Below, piece by piece: positions 1 to 6,285 of a stretch of DNA of 18,572 nt (positions within the stretch are counted from its first letter, which is position 1; every line of letters begins with the position of its first letter). The translations under genes were made by a program, and so were the position numbers. Under the pieces are notes generated by a model, which ran no database searches, was not told the DNA's origin, and worked only from the letters and a program-made list of their open reading frames with translations. This DNA comes from CAZYTO01 sp964650405 (GTDB lineage: Bacteria; Acidobacteriota; Thermoanaerobaculia; Gp7-AA8): assembly GCA_964650405.1 (NCBI GenBank), contig CAZYTO010000089.1:1-18572 (forward strand), written 5' to 3'.

Positions 1-290
1 CCATCGTCCGCGGAGCGTTCTTTTCCGGCTATGCCCTCTCGCCGTACGGCATCCGCCGCGTCGACCTCCTCTTCGACGGCGGAGCCCGGCGCTACCCGGC
101 CACCCTGGCCGCGGACGCGGGCCTCAGCCGCCTCCAGCCGTGGTACGACGCCACCCCCAGGCCGCGCTTCTTCGCCGGCTTCGCCCACCGCCCGCCGGAC
201 GTCCGGGAGGTCACCGACGTCCAGGTCGAGATCGAGGACGGCAACGGCCATGTGACACGTCTCCTCTCGCACCCGTTCCGGTGGCCGTAA
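1..290 (+). CDS. 3' end of an unidentified protein (partial)
   Basis: An open frame enters from the left edge and ends at the TAA at 288-290. It gives about 95 residues, with codons in phase from position 3. The fragment begins IVRGAFFSGYALSPYGIRRV and ends LLSHPFRWP. It reads as a compact beta-rich domain: a 'GYALSPYGI-RRVDLLFDGG' strand pattern, then PWYDATPRPRF and a VQVEIEDGNG strand near the end. Domains of this kind sit at the C-termini of some large membrane or glycan-related proteins, but I cannot name the family. Codon use is strongly G/C at third positions, as in neighbouring genes, which supports this frame over overlapping ones. The start and the rest of the gene lie outside the window. 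Confidence 0.6.
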   Translation, partial: IVRGAFFSGYALSPYGIRRVDLLFDGGARRYPATLAADAGLSRLQPWYDATPRPRFFAGFAHRPPDVREVTDVQVEIEDGNGHVTRLLSHPFRWP

Positions 291-305
291 AGGTGTACGA
301 TCTCG

Positions 306-360
306 CGCTGTTCGTTGATCGTTGTTCGTGGTGATGACGCATGACGATCAGCGAACAGCG
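306..360. repeat. Inverted heptamer repeat, possible hairpin upstream of the DUF2911 gene
   Basis: CGCTGTTCGTTGATCG (306-321) is the reverse complement of CGATCAGCGAACAGCG (345-360) except at one position, where RNA would still form a G-U pair. The loop is 23 nt. The right arm is part of the heptamer array at 345-375. The hairpin would sit just upstream of the ribosome binding site of the next gene. Confidence 0.6.
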
Positions 361-375
361 ATCAGCGAACAAAGG
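345..375 (+). repeat. Heptamer repeat array, family A (copy 1)
   Basis: Four period-7 units, GATCAGC / GAACAGC / GATCAGC / GAACAAA, run directly into the AAAGGAG ribosome binding site of the DUF2911 gene. The same unit family occurs upstream of the wbqC-like, guaA and PBP genes. Confidence 0.75.
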
Positions 376-377
376 AG
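371..377 (+). promoter_or_regulatory. Ribosome binding site of the DUF2911 gene
   Basis: AAAGGAG ends 9 nt before the ATG at 387 and fixes that start. It is one of only two strong Shine-Dalgarno sites seen in the window, and it overlaps the last heptamer unit. Confidence 0.8.
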
Positions 378-386
378 TCACTCGCA

Positions 387-1232
387 ATGCGCAAACCTCT
401 TCTCCTCTCCCTGCTTGTGGCAGGAACGGCCATCGCGGCGCTGGCCCAGCAGCCGCCGTCGTTCACCACGCCGCGACCCAGCCCGAAGGCCACGACCGCC
501 CAGCAGATCGGCCTCACCGACATGACCATCGTCTACAGCCGTCCCGGCGTGAAGGGCCGCCCGGTCTGGGGCACGCTCGTGCCGTACGACAAGGTGTGGC
601 GCACGGGTGCGAATGAAGCGACGACCTTCGCCGTCAGCGACGACGTCAAGATCAACGGCCAGCCGCTGCCCAAGGGTACGTACAGCCTCCACACCATTCC
701 GGGCAAGGACGAGTGGGTGATCATCTTCAACAAGGTCGCCAACCAGTGGGGCTCGTTCAACTATGACCCCGCCCAGGACGCCCTGCGCGTGAAGGCGAAG
801 CCGGAAGCGGCCGACTTCCGCGAGTGGCTGATGTTCGTCGTGCCCGAGCTCTCGCCGGACAGCGCCACGGTCGTCCTGCGCTGGGAGAAGCTGGCCGTGC
901 CGTTCACCGTGACGACGAACACGACCGAGAAGATCATGGCCAGCGCGCGTGCCGCCGTCGCCGCCGCGGACGCCAAGGACTGGCGCACGCCGCTCCGCGC
1001 CGCGTCGTTCGCCCTCGATGCGAAGAACATGGCCGACGCCCAGGCCTGGCTCGACAAGTCCCTGGCCGTCGAACAGAACATCAACAACCTCTACCTGAAG
1101 GCGAGGTTCGAGGCTGCCTCCGGTCACAAGGCCGAAGCCGTGAAAGCCGCCCGCGCCGCCATCGCCAAAGCCACCGACAAGGACAAGGAAGAAGTCGGCG
1201 AGATCGAGAAGTCGATCGCCACGTGGCAGTGA
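387..1232 (+). CDS. Secreted DUF2911 domain protein
   Basis: This 281-residue protein has a Sec signal peptide (basic MRK, hydrophobic LLLSLLVAGTAIAALA, likely cleavage after residue 20), so it should be exported. Residues about 30-180 match DUF2911: 'YSRPGVKGRPVWG', 'LVPYDKVWRTGANEAT', 'LPKGTYSLHTIPG' and 'EWVIIFNK' are its conserved segments. The last ~100 residues are alanine-rich helices with a TPR-like spacing and end in a charged helix; this extension is common in the family. The biochemical role of DUF2911 is unknown. The start is set by the AAAGGAG at 371-377. The gene appears monocistronic, flanked by repeat-filled gaps on both sides. Confidence 0.93.
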   Translation: MRKPLLLSLLVAGTAIAALAQQPPSFTTPRPSPKATTAQQIGLTDMTIVYSRPGVKGRPVWGTLVPYDKVWRTGANEATTFAVSDDVKINGQPLPKGTYSLHTIPGKDEWVIIFNKVANQWGSFNYDPAQDALRVKAKPEAADFREWLMFVVPELSPDSATVVLRWEKLAVPFTVTTNTTEKIMASARAAVAAADAKDWRTPLRAASFALDAKNMADAQAWLDKSLAVEQNINNLYLKARFEAASGHKAEAVKAARAAIAKATDKDKEEVGEIEKSIATWQ

Positions 1233-1240
1233 CGGAGGGC

Positions 1241-1294
1241 AGTGGTAGTGGTTAGTGGTTAGAAGGTGAGAGGTTAGAGGTTAGAGTGGTTAGG
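1241..1294 (+). repeat. Heptamer repeat array, family B
   Basis: Degenerate tandem units AGTGGTT, AGTGGTT, AGAAGGTG, AGAGGTT, AGAGGTT, AGAGTGGTT run just 3' of the DUF2911 gene. The period is mostly 7 bp, but the motif is unrelated to the GACCAGC family. No coding potential is visible. Confidence 0.7.
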
Positions 1295-1331
1295 AGCCAA
1301 CTGGTTTAGTTCCCATCGGTCGTGCGCTCGG

Positions 1332-1360
1332 TGAGGACGGAGTGCCGCCTGTATTAAAAT
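1332..1360 (+). promoter_or_regulatory. Candidate promoter for the GT-C-like gene
   Basis: TGAGGA (1332-1337, weak -35) lies 17 nt before TAAAAT (1355-1360, five of six -10 consensus bases) in an otherwise GC-rich spacer. The ATG follows 15 nt after the -10, so any leader would be very short, and no Shine-Dalgarno is visible. Confidence 0.4.
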
Positions 1361-1375
1361 GCGCTGCATCCACGC

Positions 1376-2575
1376 ATGAAGGCGACGCTCTCCAGGATCG
1401 TCCGGTCCGCGATCGACAGCAGGATCTTCGTCTTGCTGGCTTCCGCCGCCACCTTTGTCCTCGCCGCGAAGGGGCAGTTGCGCTTCAGCCCCGATGCGCA
1501 GTTCTATCTCAAGCTGGCGCGTGACCTGGAGGCGGGGAGGTTCTCCGTCCTGGCCGTCGGTGGGCAGGCGAACTTCTCGGTGGCCGGGTTCGCCGCGCTC
1601 CTCGCCGCCGTGAGGACGATGACGCCGCAGCACTGGCAATCGGTGATGCTGGCGGTGAACGTCGTCAGCGCGGCCGTCACCGCGGTCCTGCTGGTGAGCC
1701 TCATGCGGAAGGCCACGACCTCGTTGATGGCCACGGTCTTCACCCTCGTGGCCTTCGTCGGCTGCTACGACGTGTTCTGCTGGATCGGGTTCCTGCTCAC
1801 CGATCACGTCTACACGATGATCTCCCTGGTGGTCTTCCTCCTCGCGCTGCGCGGAGTCCTCGATCCGGACGCGCCGCAGCGGGCGCGCCGCGTCAAGCTC
1901 TGGCTCGCCACGGTGGTGGCCGCCGTGGCACGGCCGGTCGGCGTCGTCCTGCTCCCGGTCGTGGCCCTGACGGAGTGGATGACCACCCGCCGGGGAAGGA
2001 ACGGCGGCTGGCGGACGGTGTGGGCGATCGTTGTCGTGGGCGGCATGGCCGGGCTCCTCATCCGTGCGTACTACTTCCAGGACATGCGGCGGTGGCCCCT
2101 CCACTGGATGCGGCCGAAGCTCGTGGAGCTGGCGAAGCTCGAGAAGACGGGCGAGGTGATGCGGGACCGTCGCGAGATGTTCCACGCTCCTCCCGTGACC
2201 GTGACCGATCACCTGATGATCGAAGCCGATCGCTGCGTCCGCTTTTTCCAGATCACGTCCGTCACCTTCTCCCGGCTGCACAACGCCATAGCCCTCGTTT
2301 ACTACGTTCCGCTCTATGCGCTCATGCTGCTGGGAATCGTCAACGGTCTGAAGTCCGGGGACGGGCGCCGGCGCGCCCTCGTACACACGGCCCTGCTCTG
2401 GCTCGTGGCCATGGACCTCTTCTGCGGGGCCACCAACCTCGATTACGACTGGCGCTATCGCCTGCCCCTCATGCCGCAGATGATCCTCCTCGCGGCCTGC
2501 GGGGTGGAAGCCGTCACGCGCCGCCTGGTGGTCCCGGACTCCGTTCCTGTGTCGGCGACGGCTCCGGCGCATTGA
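1376..2575 (+). CDS. GT-C-like multi-pass membrane glycosyltransferase or related protein
   Basis: This 399-residue protein has about nine hydrophobic segments, beginning FVLLASAATFVLA. Residues ~38-50 (FSPDAQFYLKLARDL) match the first periplasmic loop of GT-C enzymes such as ArnT/PMT relatives, where an acidic residue after the first membrane helix is catalytic. A large extracytoplasmic loop (~235-285) and a closing DYDWRYRLPLMPQMILLAA segment also resemble that superfamily. GT-C enzymes transfer sugars from polyprenyl-phosphate carriers outside the inner membrane. The acceptor here is unknown. A GT2 of the polyprenyl-phosphate-sugar synthase type lies next to it on the opposite strand and could supply its donor (inference). 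The two genes overlap tail-to-tail by 62 bp. There is no Shine-Dalgarno; a -10-like TAAAAT lies 15 nt upstream of the ATG. Confidence 0.75.
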   Translation: MKATLSRIVRSAIDSRIFVLLASAATFVLAAKGQLRFSPDAQFYLKLARDLEAGRFSVLAVGGQANFSVAGFAALLAAVRTMTPQHWQSVMLAVNVVSAAVTAVLLVSLMRKATTSLMATVFTLVAFVGCYDVFCWIGFLLTDHVYTMISLVVFLLALRGVLDPDAPQRARRVKLWLATVVAAVARPVGVVLLPVVALTEWMTTRRGRNGGWRTVWAIVVVGGMAGLLIRAYYFQDMRRWPLHWMRPKLVELAKLEKTGEVMRDRREMFHAPPVTVTDHLMIEADRCVRFFQITSVTFSRLHNAIALVYYVPLYALMLLGIVNGLKSGDGRRRALVHTALLWLVAMDLFCGATNLDYDWRYRLPLMPQMILLAACGVEAVTRRLVVPDSVPVSATAPAH

Positions 2576-3791
2576 GCGCGCGCTCGACGACGTAGAGCGG
2601 GCGCGAGCGGACCTGGTCGAAGATCTTGCCCACGTAAAGGCCCAGCACCCCGAGCGACATCAGCACGGTGCCGGTGCAGGTCAGGATCAGCACGACCAGA
2701 GAGGGCCAGCCCTGCGCAAAGCCGCGCACGAAATAGAGGATGAAGATCAGGGCGATGAGGACGATCGCGGCGAGGAGAAACGAGAAGCCCATGGCCACGG
2801 AGAGGTAGAGGAGACGGTTCGACTGCGAGATCCAGCCGTCGATGGCGTGGCGCAATAGCCGTCCCAGACTGTAGGAGCTCTTTCCGCTGTGGCGCGGGCG
2901 GTGCACGACGGGGACATGGGCGAGGGGCAGGCCGAGCCAGCGCACCATGCCGAGGTAGGTGCGGTGTACGTCGGTGATGGTGAGGATGGCATCGACCGCT
3001 TTCCGGCTGAGAATCGAATAACCGCCCACCAGCCAGTCGGGAGAGCGCACGCCGCCGGCCCATTTCAGGCTGCGGGCGAAGAGCCGGGCCGTGACGTCCT
3101 TGAAGAGGCCGTGGGCGCGCTCGGGCTTGGAGGTCAGCACGACGTCGTAGCCCTCGGTGGCCTTCGCGTAGAGGTCGGGCAGGAAGGCCGGGTCATCCTG
3201 GAGGTCGCAGTCCATCACGGCTACGTAGGTGCCGCGGGCGTATTCGAGGCCGGCCGTGATGGCGAAGTGCTGGCCGAAGTTGCGGCTCAGTTTGACCCCC
3301 TTCACCCGGGTGTCGGCCGCGCACGCGGCGGCGATCCGCGGCCACGTCCCGTCGCCGCTTCCGTCCTCGACCAGCACGATCTCGAAGTCGGCCGTTACCT
3401 GCTCCAGCGCCTGCCGCACCTGCCGTACGAGCTCGTCGACGATGTCCTCGGCACGATAGACAGGGATGACGACGGAGATCAGCGGGCCGGCGGACCAGCG
3501 CCGCAGGAAGGCGCGCAGCAGCTCCGGCTTCGTGCGTTCGAGTGTTCGCCGGAAGGTGTTCAGTGCCTCCGCGGACGGAACGGAGTGCGAGGCGTCGAAG
3601 CCGCAGAATCGCCGGAGCGAGGCACGATCCTCGATTTCGGAAATGAGAATCTCGTCGCTCACGGCCAGCCAGCGCTGCAGGGCCAGCATCCGAAACAACG
3701 CCGGCGCGCCGTCGCCATCGGGCAGCTCCGCAGCGAGCGCGTCCCACTGCTCGCCCTCACGCACGCGCTCGAGGAACCGCGCCGAAAGCAT
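2514..3791 (-). CDS. GT2 polyprenyl-phosphate glycosyltransferase with IS5-transposase-like N-terminal domain
   Basis: This 425-residue protein appears to be a chimera. Residues ~28-98 match the N-terminal helical domain of IS5-class transposases (DUF772): 'LFRMLALQRWLAVSDE', 'IEDRASLRRFCGFD' and 'VPSAEALNTFRRTL'. There is no DDE catalytic domain. From residue 105 a complete GT2 domain begins (ISVVIPVYRAED), with VEDGSGDGT and the donor/metal motif VMDCDLQDDP near 193-201. Two C-terminal membrane helices (~327-355 and 362-389) and the tail LGLYVGKIFDQVRSRPLY are typical of the DPM1/GtrB/ArnC group, which loads a sugar onto undecaprenyl phosphate at the cytoplasmic face. I chose the ATG at 3791; an upstream ATG at 3827 adds 12 residues. 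A stand-alone GT2 start near residue 104 would have to be CTG with no ribosome binding site. Confidence 0.85.
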   Translation of the reverse strand: MLSARFLERVREGEQWDALAAELPDGDGAPALFRMLALQRWLAVSDEILISEIEDRASLRRFCGFDASHSVPSAEALNTFRRTLERTKPELLRAFLRRWSAGPLISVVIPVYRAEDIVDELVRQVRQALEQVTADFEIVLVEDGSGDGTWPRIAAACAADTRVKGVKLSRNFGQHFAITAGLEYARGTYVAVMDCDLQDDPAFLPDLYAKATEGYDVVLTSKPERAHGLFKDVTARLFARSLKWAGGVRSPDWLVGGYSILSRKAVDAILTITDVHRTYLGMVRWLGLPLAHVPVVHRPRHSGKSSYSLGRLLRHAIDGWISQSNRLLYLSVAMGFSFLLAAIVLIALIFILYFVRGFAQGWPSLVVLILTCTGTVLMSLGVLGLYVGKIFDQVRSRPLYVVERALNAPEPSPTQERSPGPPGGA

Positions 3792-3797
3792 CGAGTG

Positions 3798-3803
3798 ATT
3801 ATT
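3798..3803 (-). promoter_or_regulatory. Candidate -10 element of the GT2 gene
   Basis: On the - strand AATAAT (five of six consensus bases) lies 6 nt before the ATG at 3791. No Shine-Dalgarno intervenes, so a leaderless or near-leaderless transcript is possible. Confidence 0.35.
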
Positions 3804-4653
3804 GTGTATCCTCGCCGCACGGTCCATTGGGGAGGCAATAAAGAACCGCCAACGAACAACGAATCACGGAGAACGAACAACGGACAACGAACAACGACCA
3901 GCGACCAGCGACCAGCGACCAGCGACCAGCGACCAGCGAACCGTTGTCATCGAGCAGCCGAGCTACGTGCCCTGGATCGGCTACTTCGATCTGATCCGGC
4001 AATCGGACGTCTGGGTTTGGTACGACGAGGTCCAGTACACGAAGCGCGACTGGCGCAACCGCAACCGGATTGCCGCGGGCGCCGCCGAGTGGCTGACCAT
4101 TCCCGTCAACACGAAAGGGCGTTTCACCCAGTCCATCCGAAACGTCGGGATCGACGAGTCCCGGCCATGGAGGCGGCAGCACCTCGAGTCGATCCGCCGC
4201 TGCTATGCGCACGCACCGTACTTCCAGAAGATGTTCGAAGTGATGGAGCGCGCCCTGCTGGCTCCCGGCAGCAGCCTGGCCGGTCTCACCATCGCGCTGA
4301 ACGAATCCATCTGTGCGCTCATCGGCCTGCAGCCGCGATTCCTGCGGAGCTCTCAGATGCCTCCACGCCTCGGCGGCCGTGAAGAGCGCCTGCTCGAGAT
4401 CTGCCACGCCGTGGAAGGGACCGTCTATCTCTCGGGGCCGGCCGCTCGCGCCTACATCGACCCCCGCGCCTTCGCCGCCGCGGGCATCGAGCTGCGTTAC
4501 ATCGTCTATGACTACCCGCCGTATGCCCGCGGCCCGCGGGACTGGGTGCCGAATCTCTCCATCCTCGATGCGCTGGCCTGGCTCGGCCCGCGCGGCACGG
4601 CGGACTATCTCGAAGCCTTCGGCCGGTCGGAGCGCGAAGTCATTCCCTGCTGA
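3802..4653 (+). CDS. WbqC family protein with repeat-encoded N-terminus
   Basis: The core (from residue ~48 of this reading, VVIEQPSYVPWIGYFDLI) matches WbqC family proteins: the N-terminal QPSY-PW-GYFD motif, the 'DEVQYTKRDWRNRNRI' segment, and a usual length of ~230 residues. Members occur in O-antigen and amino-sugar gene clusters; their exact reaction is poorly defined. The start is unresolved. The family's usual start would fall near 3940, but no ATG, GTG or TTG is in frame there. The frame runs back through a 91-bp heptamer array, encoding QRPATSD repeats at residues ~16-46, to a TTG at 3802. A GGGGAGG at 3830-3836 is followed only by ATA, one nt away. Either TTG is used or the original start was lost when the array expanded. 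It heads a + strand cluster with a methyltransferase and WecE. Confidence 0.8.
   Translation: MCILAARSIGEAIKNRQRTTNHGERTTDNEQRPATSDQRPATSDQRTVVIEQPSYVPWIGYFDLIRQSDVWVWYDEVQYTKRDWRNRNRIAAGAAEWLTIPVNTKGRFTQSIRNVGIDESRPWRRQHLESIRRCYAHAPYFQKMFEVMERALLAPGSSLAGLTIALNESICALIGLQPRFLRSSQMPPRLGGREERLLEICHAVEGTVYLSGPAARAYIDPRAFAAAGIELRYIVYDYPPYARGPRDWVPNLSILDALAWLGPRGTADYLEAFGRSEREVIPC
3849..3939 (+). repeat. Heptamer repeat array, family A (copy 2), inside the wbqC-like reading frame
   Basis: Thirteen consecutive 7-bp units. Seven degenerate units (CCAACGA, ACAACGA, ATCACGG, AGAACGA, ACAACGG, ACAACGA, ACAACGA) are followed by six perfect copies of CCAGCGA (3898-3939). The frame is open through all of it, giving a 7-residue peptide period. 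The six identical copies are the part most likely to slip. Confidence 0.9.
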
Positions 4654-4708
4654 CGCGTCCTCGACGGCACGTTCTCTGTTGTAAGGTGTGAATCTCAGCC
4701 GGGTCTGC

Positions 4709-5350
4709 ATGGCCGATCGGGACATCGTCAGCGACGTCGTCGCCTACTACGAAGGGAAGCTCGCCGCCCATGGCGCGACCGCCCGCGGTGTGGACTGGAA
4801 GGATGCTGCCTCGCAGACGAAGCGCTTCGAGCAACTGCTCCGGGCCGTCGGAATCGATCGCTCCATCCCCCGTTGCACCATCCTCGACTTCGGGTGTGGA
4901 TGGGGGGCGCTGCTGCCCTTCCTCCGGGAGCGCGGCTTCGAAGGGTCCTACACCGGCTACGATCGCTCTCCTGCCATGGTAGCCGAGGCGCGAAGAATCC
5001 ATGAAGGCGTCCCCGGCGCGACCTTCACGTCGGAGTGGGAGTCGGTCGGGCCGGCGGAATTCGTCGTGGCCAGCGGCGTCTTCAACGTCCGGCTCGGCGC
5101 CTCCGATGCCCAGTGGCTGGCCTACGTGATCGACACGCTGGCGGCCATGAACGCCCGGGCCACGTCCGGCTGGGCCGCCAACTTTCTCACCAGCTACTCG
5201 GACGAAGACCACAAGCGGCCCGACCTCTATTACACCGATCCGGCCACGATCTTCGAATGGTGCAAACGATCGGCTTCGCGCTGGGTCTGCCTGCTTCACG
5301 ACTATGACCTGTACGAATTCACCATCGGCGTCGCGCGCCGTCCAGCATGA
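4709..5350 (+). CDS. Class I SAM-dependent methyltransferase
   Basis: This 213-residue protein has a Rossmann-fold SAM-binding motif at residues ~60-70 (TILDFGCGWGALLPFL), an acidic end of strand 2 (YTGYDRSPAMVAEA) and a motif-IV-like FVVASGVFNVRL. The substrate cannot be told from sequence. Position in an amino-sugar/surface-glycan cluster suggests O- or N-methylation of a sugar (inference). I chose the ATG at 4709 (MADRDIVSDVV). A GTG at 4688 would add seven residues, with AAGG only one nt upstream. The stop overlaps the ATG of the next gene as ATGA at 5347-5350, which indicates translational coupling. Confidence 0.85.
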   Translation: MADRDIVSDVVAYYEGKLAAHGATARGVDWKDAASQTKRFEQLLRAVGIDRSIPRCTILDFGCGWGALLPFLRERGFEGSYTGYDRSPAMVAEARRIHEGVPGATFTSEWESVGPAEFVVASGVFNVRLGASDAQWLAYVIDTLAAMNARATSGWAANFLTSYSDEDHKRPDLYYTDPATIFEWCKRSASRWVCLLHDYDLYEFTIGVARRPA

Positions 5351-6285
5351 AACATGAGGGAGCGGATGTGCTGACGTGGACGGCGCTGGGTCGCATCTTT
5401 CCCCCTCCGGGAGTGGAGCTGCCCGCGTGGATGGGCGGCTACGGCGCGGTGCCGTTCGCGGTGGACTTGGGGCAGGGCAGCGCTCGGGTCTTCTTCTCGG
5501 GCCGTGATGCGCAGAATCGAGCACAGATCGGCGCCTGTACCGTCAGCCTGGAAACGCTCGCCGTCGATCCGCACAGCATCACGCCCGAGCCTCTCGCCGG
5601 GTCCGGATCGCCGGGCGCATTCGACGAGCACGGATGCTCGGTGTCGTGTGTCGTACGGCATGCCGGCCGGTGGCTCCTCTATTACACCGGCTGGATGCTC
5701 GGGAAGAGCGTGCCCTTCTACCTCGCCGCCGGCCTCGCCGTGAGCGACGACGAAGGCCGCAGCTTCCGCAAGTACTCTCCGGCCCCGCTGCTCGATCGCT
5801 GCTCCGTCGATCCGTTTCTCACCGCCTCGCCGGCAGTGCTGGTCGATGAGGGGCGATGGCGCATGTGGTACGTCTCGGCCACACTCTGGGAGCCGCGGCC
5901 GGAGGGTCCGCGCCATCACTACCTGATCAAGTACGCTGAATCGGATGACGGGGTCCGCTGGCGGCGCGACGGCCATGTCGCCGTTCCCTTCGCCGATGCC
6001 GGCGAGCACGCCATGGGCCGGCCTCACGTCGTCCGGGACGGCGATCGTTACCGGATGTGGTTCTGCGTTCGCGGCGATCGCTATCGTATTGCCTATGCCG
6101 AATCGGACGACGGCCGGGAGTGGCGGCGTGTCGAAGAACGGCCTCCCGTTTCCTCCGATTGGGATGCCGGGATGCAGGCCTATCCCATGGTGCTGGCGCA
6201 CGGCGGCCGCTGGCTGATGTTCTACAACGGCGACGGCTACGGCCGCACAGGCTTCGGTTGCGCGGCCGCGGAGCGCACGGCATGA
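5347..6285 (+). CDS. Five-bladed beta-propeller glycosidase-like protein (GH43/GH32-like fold)
   Basis: This 312-residue protein has no signal peptide or membrane segment, so it is probably cytoplasmic. It contains repeated propeller-blade signatures: 'RVFFSGRDAQNRAQIG', 'RWLLYYTGWM', 'LAVSDDEGRSFRKY', 'RWRMWYVSAT', 'KYAESDDGVRWRR', 'RYRMWFCVRG', 'AYAESDDGREWRR' and 'RWLMFYNGDGYGRTGFG'. The alternating W-MWY and A-SDDG-W patterns are typical of GH43/GH32/GH130-type propellers. Homologues occur in polysaccharide biosynthesis clusters, where the role is unproven; they may handle nucleotide- or lipid-linked sugars rather than degrade polymer. It is coupled by 4-bp ATGA overlaps to the methyltransferase upstream and WecE downstream, so the three proteins should be made together. 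Confidence 0.75.
   Translation: MKHEGADVLTWTALGRIFPPPGVELPAWMGGYGAVPFAVDLGQGSARVFFSGRDAQNRAQIGACTVSLETLAVDPHSITPEPLAGSGSPGAFDEHGCSVSCVVRHAGRWLLYYTGWMLGKSVPFYLAAGLAVSDDEGRSFRKYSPAPLLDRCSVDPFLTASPAVLVDEGRWRMWYVSATLWEPRPEGPRHHYLIKYAESDDGVRWRRDGHVAVPFADAGEHAMGRPHVVRDGDRYRMWFCVRGDRYRIAYAESDDGREWRRVEERPPVSSDWDAGMQAYPMVLAHGGRWLMFYNGDGYGRTGFGCAAAERTA

Noticed and set aside
1274..2572. Long - strand open frame of 432 residues
   Set aside because: It is antisense to the GT-C-like membrane gene, has low-complexity Arg/His/Gly/Asp-rich composition, and no family resemblance.
2514..3791. IS5 element with intact transposase
   Set aside because: Only the N-terminal helical domain is recognisable. There is no DDE domain, and I saw no terminal inverted repeats or target duplications.
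3838..3840. ATA as start codon of the WbqC-like gene
   Set aside because: The GGGGAGG ends only one nt before it, too close for normal initiation, and ATA starts are very rare. Left unresolved rather than called.
3849..3939. Repeat array as a CRISPR
   Set aside because: Units are 7 bp, contiguous and without spacers; no cas genes are nearby.
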